Positions 59,188-64,000 of a stretch of DNA of 64,000 bases are shown here, one piece after another; within the stretch, counting starts at the first letter, position 1; the number at the start of each line of letters is the position of its first letter. The DNA is from Thermoleophilaceae bacterium (GTDB lineage Bacteria; Actinomycetota; Thermoleophilia; Solirubrobacterales; Thermoleophilaceae). Location of the stretch: positions 8,261-72,260 of the forward strand of contig JAUJNZ010000002.1 in assembly GCA_030447905.1 (NCBI GenBank), given 5' to 3'. Position numbers and translations under genes: made by a program. The notes under the pieces were generated by a model that worked only from the letters and a program-made list of their open reading frames with translations, did not search any database and was not told where the DNA came from.

Positions 59188-59252
59188 GGTCCCCGCGCCT
59201 AGAATGTGATCGAGGCCGCCGGCGGCAACTGCGCGCGCCGGCGCCCAGCTCC

Positions 59253-59325
<73 letters not shown>

Positions 59326-59383
59326 TGGCCGGCGCGGCGCTGCGACGCGACAAGCCCGAGCCCCTGCCCGACCCGCCGCTCCG

Positions 59384-60220
59384 ATGACCGACCAAGCTTC
59401 GCCAGCCGCCGCCGTCGCCTCCGCCGAGCTCGCCTGCCTCGACGGTAGGATCTCGCTCACGGGCGAGACCTTCATCCCGGTCACCGACGACGGCTTCATC
59501 CGCGGCGACGGCGTGTTCGAGGTCGTCCGCGTCTACCACGGCCGCCCGTTCGCCCTCGGCGACCACCTCGACCGGCTCGAGCGCTCTGCGGCCAACCTCC
59601 GCCTCGGCGAGGGCGTCCCCCGCGCCGACTTCGAGGCCGAGGCCCGAGAGCTGCTCGCAGCGCGCGGCGGCGCGGAGTTCGACGGCTGCCTGCGGCTCAT
59701 CCTGACGCGCGGAGGCCGGCGGCTGCTCCTGACCGAGCCACTCCCGCCCGGCGCCGAGCGTCCGCGGCTGGGCTTCGTCCCGTACGCGCCGACGCGGGTG
59801 CTCGACGGGATCAAGTCGCTCTCCTACGCGGGCAACATGCTCTGCAGCCGGCTCGCGCGCGAGCGCGGGTTCGACGAGGCGCTGATGGTCACCCCGCACG
59901 GACGGGTGCTCGAGGCCCCCACGGCCTCGATCTTCTGGGTGGACCCCGACGGCGCCCTGTCGACGCCCCCGCTCGAGGACCACATCCTCGCCTCGATCAC
60001 GCGCGACCGGCTGATGCGGCTCGTCGACGTGCGCGAGCGCCCGCTCGCCAGCGACGAGCTCCTTCACGCCTCGGAGGCCTTCCTGGCCTCGACCACGCGG
60101 GAGGTCCAGGCCGTGGGCGGGGTCGAGGAACACACCTTTGACGGGCCCGGGGAGATTACGCGGGGGGCGGCGGCGGCCCTGCGCGAGCACATCGAAGCCG
60201 AGCTCGCGGCGACGGTCTGA
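59384..60220 (+). CDS. class IV PLP aminotransferase (branched-chain aminotransferase / aminodeoxychorismate lyase family)
   Basis: The 278-residue enzyme has the fold-type IV N-terminus ISLTGETFIPVTDDGFIRGDGVFE, GIKSLSYAGNMLCSR with the PLP Lys near residue 146, DEALMVTPHGRVLEAPTASIF near residue 165 and the C-terminal AFLASTTREVQAV. These motifs suit BCAT, D-amino-acid aminotransferase or PabC. Which one is not decided by sequence. It begins 58 bp after tRNA-Lys. Confidence 0.85.
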   Translation: MTDQASPAAAVASAELACLDGRISLTGETFIPVTDDGFIRGDGVFEVVRVYHGRPFALGDHLDRLERSAANLRLGEGVPRADFEAEARELLAARGGAEFDGCLRLILTRGGRRLLLTEPLPPGAERPRLGFVPYAPTRVLDGIKSLSYAGNMLCSRLARERGFDEALMVTPHGRVLEAPTASIFWVDPDGALSTPPLEDHILASITRDRLMRLVDVRERPLASDELLHASEAFLASTTREVQAVGGVEEHTFDGPGEITRGAAAALREHIEAELAATV

Positions 60221-60241
60221 GGCAAGCGCCGAGGAGGGCGC

Positions 60242-60415
60242 TCAGGAGGTGCGGCCCGCGGCCGCGCGTGGCTCGGCTCGCTCTACCGACGGCGGCTCGC
60301 AGCTCCGCGTCGCCGAGGCATCGACGCAGTAGTTCATGTACCAGGCCAGGTGGCGGACCGCGCGGGAGAGGTTCCAAGCAGTCCCACGAGCGCTCTCGAG
60401 AACCCAGGCGACCAT
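60242..60415 (-). CDS. small hypothetical protein
   Basis: The 57-codon frame encodes MVAWVLESARGTAWNLSRAV and then RHLAWYMNYCVDASATRSC. The N-terminal half is an amphipathic Trp-rich helix. There is no family match I recognise. It is convergent with the aminotransferase gene. Codon use is ordinary, and it may be a real small protein or chance. Confidence 0.4.
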   Translation of the reverse strand: MVAWVLESARGTAWNLSRAVRHLAWYMNYCVDASATRSCEPPSVERAEPRAAAGRTS

Positions 60416-60485
60416 GGGACGGGATGATACCCCTCCGGCCCGGCGGAAACCTCCCCCACGGCCGGGCCCTCCGCTTTGAGCGCAG

Positions 60486-61568
60486 ATGCGAATCACCACC
60501 GTCATCGGCAATCGACCCCAGTTCGTCAAGGCCGCGGCCGTCTCGAGTCGCCTGCGTGAGATCGGCGAGGAGACGACGATCCACACCGGCCAGCACTACG
60601 ACGACGAGCTCTCGGGGATCTTCTTCGCCGAGCTGGGAATCCCGTTGCCCGACCGCGAGCTGGCCGTCGGATCGGGCACGAGCAGCGACCAGACGGCTCG
60701 CATGCTCGCGGCGCTCGAGCCGGAGCTGGCGGCCGCGCGCCCCGACCTCGTCCTCGTCTACGGTGATACGAACTCGACCCTCGCGGGCGCGCTCGCGGGC
60801 GCGCAGGGGAGCCTGCCCGTCGCTCACGTCGAGGCGGGCATGCGCTCCTTCGACCGCTCAATGCCCGAGGAGCTCAACCGGGTCCTCGCCGATCACGCAA
60901 GCGCCCTCCTGCTGTGCTCCACCCCGACGGCCGTGGACAACCTCGGGCGCGAGTCGGTCGCCGGCGAGGTCCACCTGGTCGGCGACGTGATGGCCGACGT
61001 CGCCCTCACCTTCGCCCCGCTCGCCGAGCGCCGCTCGCGGGCGCTCGCCGAGCACGGCCTCGAGGAGGGCGAGTACCTGCTCGTGACCGCTCATCGAGCG
61101 GGGAACGTCGACGACCCGCAGCGCCTCGAGCGGCTCGTCACGCTACTCGAGGCCCTTCCCCTGCCGGCCGTCTTCGCGGTCCATCCCCGCACCCGCGCGC
61201 GCCTCGAGGCCCTGCCCGAGCTCGCCGATCGGCTGGCGGGCGCGCCGGGCGTCCGGCTCGTCCGCCCGCTCGGCTATCTCGACTTCCTCAAGCTGCTCGC
61301 AGGCTCCCGCGCGCTGCTCACCGACTCCGGCGGGGCGCAGAAGGAGGCCTACCTGCTCGGCGTGCCGTGCCTTACCCTCCGCGACCGCACGGAGTGGATC
61401 GAGACCGTCGAGGCCGGGTGGAACCAGCTCGTCGACCTCGACCCCGAAGCGGCCCTCGCCGCCCTCGACCGGCCGCCTCGGGCCGGCGAGCGACCCGAGC
61501 TCTACGGGGGCGGCCGCGCCGGCGAGCGCGTTTGCGACCTGCTCGCCTCCTACACTGCCCGACGATGA
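60486..61568 (+). CDS. wecB: UDP-N-acetylglucosamine 2-epimerase (non-hydrolysing)
   Basis: The 360-residue protein begins MRITTVIGNRPQFVKAAAVS and has IHTGQHYDDELS, LVYGDTNSTLAGALAG, VAHVEAGMRSFDRSMPEELNR and TDSGGAQKEAYLLGVPCLTL. These are the GT-B-like epimerase motifs. It converts UDP-GlcNAc to UDP-ManNAc for surface polysaccharide. Its stop overlaps the next start (ATGA), opening a sugar-nucleotide operon. Confidence 0.93.
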   Translation: MRITTVIGNRPQFVKAAAVSSRLREIGEETTIHTGQHYDDELSGIFFAELGIPLPDRELAVGSGTSSDQTARMLAALEPELAAARPDLVLVYGDTNSTLAGALAGAQGSLPVAHVEAGMRSFDRSMPEELNRVLADHASALLLCSTPTAVDNLGRESVAGEVHLVGDVMADVALTFAPLAERRSRALAEHGLEEGEYLLVTAHRAGNVDDPQRLERLVTLLEALPLPAVFAVHPRTRARLEALPELADRLAGAPGVRLVRPLGYLDFLKLLAGSRALLTDSGGAQKEAYLLGVPCLTLRDRTEWIETVEAGWNQLVDLDPEAALAALDRPPRAGERPELYGGGRAGERVCDLLASYTARR

Positions 61569-62629
61569 CGAGCGGCGTGCCCGCCGAGTCCCCGATCCGC
61601 GTGGGGGTCGTGGGCCTCGGCTACTGGGGCCCGAACCTGGCCCGAAACCTGGACCGTCTGCCGGGGGCCGAGCTGCGCTGGCTCTGCGACGGCTCGGAGG
61701 CCGCTCGCGAGCGGGTCGTAGCGCAGTTCCCGCGCGTCTCGGTCAGCGCGGAGCTCGACGAGCTGCTCGCCGACCCCGAGCTCGACGCCGTGGTCTGCGC
61801 GACCCCCGTGCCCACCCACGCCGAGGTCGCCCTGCGGGTGCTGGCCGCCGGCAAGCACTGCTTCGTCGAGAAGCCGCTCGCTCAGTCGGTCGCCGCGGCC
61901 GAGGAGGTCGCCGCGGCGGCACGGGCGGCCGGCCGGGTGCTCATGGTCGGCCACCTGCTCGAGTACCACCCGGGCGTCGAGAAGCTCAAGCAGATCGCCG
62001 ACTCCGGCAAGCTCGGCGACCTCTTCTACCTCTACTCGAACCGGCTCAACCTGGGCAAGCTGCGCGCCGACGAGAACGCGCTGTGGTCGCTCGGAGCGCA
62101 TGACGTCTCGGTGGTGCTGGCGCTTGCGGGCGAGGAACCGGCCGAGCTCGAGGCCTTCGGAGAGAGCTACATGCGCCATGGCGTCGAGGACGTGGTCTTC
62201 TGCCATCTGCGCTTTCCCTCCGGGCTGTCGGCGCACCTCCACCTCTCCTGGCTCGACCCGCACAAGGAGCGGCGCTTCACCGTCGTCGGATCGAAGCGGA
62301 TGGCGACCTTCGACGACATGGCGCTCGAGCAGAAGGTCACGGTCTACGACAAGGGCTTCGACCAGGACTTCGCCTCCTACGGGGAGTACATCGCGCGCTC
62401 GGGTGACGTCTGGAGCCCACGGATATCGAACGAGGAGCCGCTGCGCATCGAGTGCCGCCACTTCCTCGACTGCGTGCGCGAGGGGCGCGAACCGCGCTCG
62501 GGGGCTCGCACCGGGGTGGCGGTGGTGGGGGTGCTCGAGGCGCTCGACCGCTCGCTGCGGGGTCGCGCGGGCGTGCAAGCCCGCGCGGTGGCCGATCCGG
62601 AGGTGCCCGCGCGTGCCGCTGCGGTCTGA
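61565..62629 (+). CDS. Gfo/Idh/MocA-family sugar dehydrogenase
   Basis: The 354-residue protein has the NAD-binding loop VGVVGLGYWGPNLARNL near residue 13, ATPVPTHAEVALRVLAAGKH, CFVEKPLAQS (EKP motif) and GHLLEYHPGVEKLKQIADS. The set is like WlbA/WbpB-type UDP-sugar 3-dehydrogenases of surface glycan pathways. It starts at ATG 61565, overlapping the epimerase stop, and its 3' end overlaps the acyltransferase start by 17 bp. Confidence 0.9.
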   Translation: MTSGVPAESPIRVGVVGLGYWGPNLARNLDRLPGAELRWLCDGSEAARERVVAQFPRVSVSAELDELLADPELDAVVCATPVPTHAEVALRVLAAGKHCFVEKPLAQSVAAAEEVAAAARAAGRVLMVGHLLEYHPGVEKLKQIADSGKLGDLFYLYSNRLNLGKLRADENALWSLGAHDVSVVLALAGEEPAELEAFGESYMRHGVEDVVFCHLRFPSGLSAHLHLSWLDPHKERRFTVVGSKRMATFDDMALEQKVTVYDKGFDQDFASYGEYIARSGDVWSPRISNEEPLRIECRHFLDCVREGREPRSGARTGVAVVGVLEALDRSLRGRAGVQARAVADPEVPARAAAV

Positions 62630-63371
62630 GGGGGCCGTCGGGTCGGAGCCCGGAGGCCTGCGCGCGGCGGACGAGCGCGCGCCGGGCCTACTCCTCGGAG
62701 AGGGCGTCGAGTTGCCCGAGAGCGTCGCGGTCGGCGGGCACGTCGTCATCCACGCCGGCACGGTGGTCGGGGAAGGGTGCCGCCTCGGGGACGGCGCCGT
62801 CCTCGGCCGCCCGCCCGCGCTCGGGCCACGGTCGACGGCCCCGCGGGCGGCGCCCCCACCGCTCGCCGTCGAGCCGGGCGCGGCGGTCGGCGCGGGTGCG
62901 GTCGTGCTCGCGGGCGCGCGGATCGGCGAGCGCGCGGTAGTGGGCGATCAGGCGCACGTGCGCGAGCGCGGCCGCGTAGGCGAGGAGTCGGTGGTCGGGC
63001 GCGGCTCGGCGGTCGACAACGACGTGACGATCGGGGCGCGGGTGAAGGTCCAGACCCACTGCTACCTGACCGCCTGGAGCGAGGTCGAGGACGACGTCTT
63101 CGTCGGACCGGGCACGGTGACCATGAACGACCACGCGATGGGCCGCCATGCGCGCGACGAGCCGCTGCGCGGCGTCGTGCTGCGGCGGGCGTGCCGCATC
63201 GGCGGCGCGGCCGCGCTGCTGCCGGGCATAGAGGTCGGCGAGGAGGCCTACGTGGCCGCGGGAGCGCTCGTGACCCGGTCCGTGGCCCCCCGAGCGGTGG
63301 TCATGGGGGCGCCGGCCCGCCCGATCCGCGAGGTGTCGAACGAGGACCTACTCGAGCGGTGGTCGGTGTGA
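62613..63371 (+). CDS. left-handed beta-helix acyltransferase of surface sugar synthesis
   Basis: The 252-residue protein is built of hexapeptide repeats (VVGEGCRLGDGAVLG, VVLAGARIGERAVVGD and later RVGEESVVGRGSAVDND). The C-terminal coil has TMNDHAMGRH and VAAGALVTRSVAPRAVVMGAPARPIRE, typical of WbpD/WlbB-like N-acetyltransferases. It likely acetylates an amino-sugar nucleotide after the dehydrogenase step. The GTG at 62613 is inside the previous gene's end. No aminotransferase gene is seen in the cluster here. Confidence 0.82.
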   Translation: MPLRSEGAVGSEPGGLRAADERAPGLLLGEGVELPESVAVGGHVVIHAGTVVGEGCRLGDGAVLGRPPALGPRSTAPRAAPPPLAVEPGAAVGAGAVVLAGARIGERAVVGDQAHVRERGRVGEESVVGRGSAVDNDVTIGARVKVQTHCYLTAWSEVEDDVFVGPGTVTMNDHAMGRHARDEPLRGVVLRRACRIGGAAALLPGIEVGEEAYVAAGALVTRSVAPRAVVMGAPARPIREVSNEDLLERWSV

Positions 63372-63429
63372 GGCGGGCAGGGGCAGGACGGCGGGCGAAC
63401 CGTCTTCGCCTACAGCGGGCGGCGCGGCG

Positions 63430-64000
63430 ATGAGCCGGCTGTCCCTGCGCCGGCGCCCCGACCGGGGGATCATTCGCGGTTGGGGTCCGGCCGAGCGCCG
63501 GACGCTCGGCATCGGCCTCGTGGCCGGGATCGCGACCTCGGCCGCCCTCGCGCTCGAGTACGGCCGCGTGTGGCGGCGGGGCTCGGCTCCCCTTCCGCGT
63601 GACTCCGACGACATCCTGCTCGCCGCCGAGGAGGCGGCGGCCGAGACCGCACGAGTGGCCGCAGCCGGCTACGCCGACGTCTCGCCGAGCGAGAAGATCC
63701 TCTTCAACCTGCTCGCCTCCTTCGTCGCCACCTTCGCCCTCGCGCGCGGGATTACATACGCGCTGCGTACGCGCGCCACCTTCGGTCCCTTCCGCGACTT
63801 TCGCGTCGGGCGCCGCCACATCCACCACTTCGTCCCCGGCATCGCGCTCGCCTTCACGAGCGGGGCCGCGGCGATCGTGACCCGCCAGGAGGAGCTCGAG
63901 CGGCCGCTCGCCCTCGCCTTTGGCGCGGGAATGGGGCTCACCCTCGACGAGTCGGCCCTGCTGCTCGAGCTCGAGGACGTCTACTGGACGCCCGAGGGAC
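63430..64000 (+). CDS. integral membrane protein, cut by the window end
   Basis: From ATG 63430 at least 190 residues are encoded and the frame is open at 64000. The protein has a basic N-terminus, ERRTLGIGLVAGIATSAALA as one helix, SPSEKILFNLLASFVATFAL and HHFVPGIALAFTSGAAAIV as others, and ends TLDESALLLELEDVYWTPEG. It resembles a conserved uncharacterised actinobacterial membrane family with a VGRRHIHHF motif. Function is unknown. Confidence 0.7.
   Translation, partial: MSRLSLRRRPDRGIIRGWGPAERRTLGIGLVAGIATSAALALEYGRVWRRGSAPLPRDSDDILLAAEEAAAETARVAAAGYADVSPSEKILFNLLASFVATFALARGITYALRTRATFGPFRDFRVGRRHIHHFVPGIALAFTSGAAAIVTRQEELERPLALAFGAGMGLTLDESALLLELEDVYWTPEG

Overview
The window is very GC-rich (most third codon positions are G or C), uses GTG and TTG starts freely, and carries an F420-type luciferase-like oxidoreductase, a PAC2 protein, DUF3618 and holin-like membrane proteins and an IdeR/MntR-type regulator. 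This fits an Actinomycetota chromosome, most likely a deep branch such as Thermoleophilia (Solirubrobacterales/Gaiellales). That placement rests on gene content and codon use only. At least eleven genes have a TANNNT hexamer 6-9 nt before the start codon, so leaderless transcription is probably common.

Layout. 0-12 kb: housekeeping and stress genes (glycolipid-binding protein, YhaM-like exonuclease, EcsC protein, ferritin, PAC2 protein, a UvrD helicase-nuclease, IMPase-like phosphatase, topoisomerase IB, AI-2E transporter, SDR, LLM oxidoreductase), then tRNA-Phe. 12.4-21 kb: a repair-flavoured stretch (MrfA-like helicase with an AlkZ-like glycosylase, VapBC, a PLD-like protein lacking its catalytic middle, glycerate kinase, macro-domain protein, LigC-type ligase). 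21.3-24.4 kb: DtxR/MntR regulator beside a methylamine-utilisation-like redox cluster: MauE-like, MauD-like, a Tat-exported 10-Cys protein, and a CcdA/MauF-like membrane protein. 24.4-32.9 kb: aminotransferase, sucCD, HAD, metallo-beta-lactamase, stress membrane proteins, acyl-CoA carboxylase alpha, TauE/SafE exporter. 33-36.4 kb: Rrf2 regulator with cysD-cysN-cysC. 36.4-47.3 kb: accessory region with several toxin-antitoxin modules, a second cysC fragment, broken genes, a secreted subtilase and an IS21-family element. 47.4-52.3 kb: VOC proteins, a TetR locus, an EAL protein coupled to a DUF1059 protein, an RHH-GAF protein. 52.4-55.6 kb: cysH, sulfite reductase, rhodanese. 55.6-64 kb: OCD-family enzyme, large secreted hydrolase, tRNA-Lys, class IV aminotransferase, and a surface-sugar set (UDP-GlcNAc 2-epimerase, Gfo/Idh/MocA dehydrogenase, left-handed beta-helix acyltransferase), ending in a membrane protein cut by the window edge.

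Sulfate assimilation is split: activation (cysDNC) at 33-36 kb and reduction (cysH, sir) at 52-55 kb. Together they give sulfate to APS to sulfite to sulfide; cysC adds a PAPS branch.

The main observation is at 22.6 kb. The CcdA/MauF-like gene has an in-frame TGA exactly where the conserved cysteine of the SPCGLSM motif should be. A hairpin with a GGUC apex lies 27-43 nt downstream. It reads as a selenocysteine-containing transmembrane thiol-redox protein serving a Cys-rich Tat substrate, in a mau-like cluster with no dehydrogenase heavy chain or MauG nearby. A second theme is a series of one-base indels, densest at 33-46 kb, that break conserved genes. These may be sequence errors or real decay and should be checked before any of those genes is called a pseudogene.
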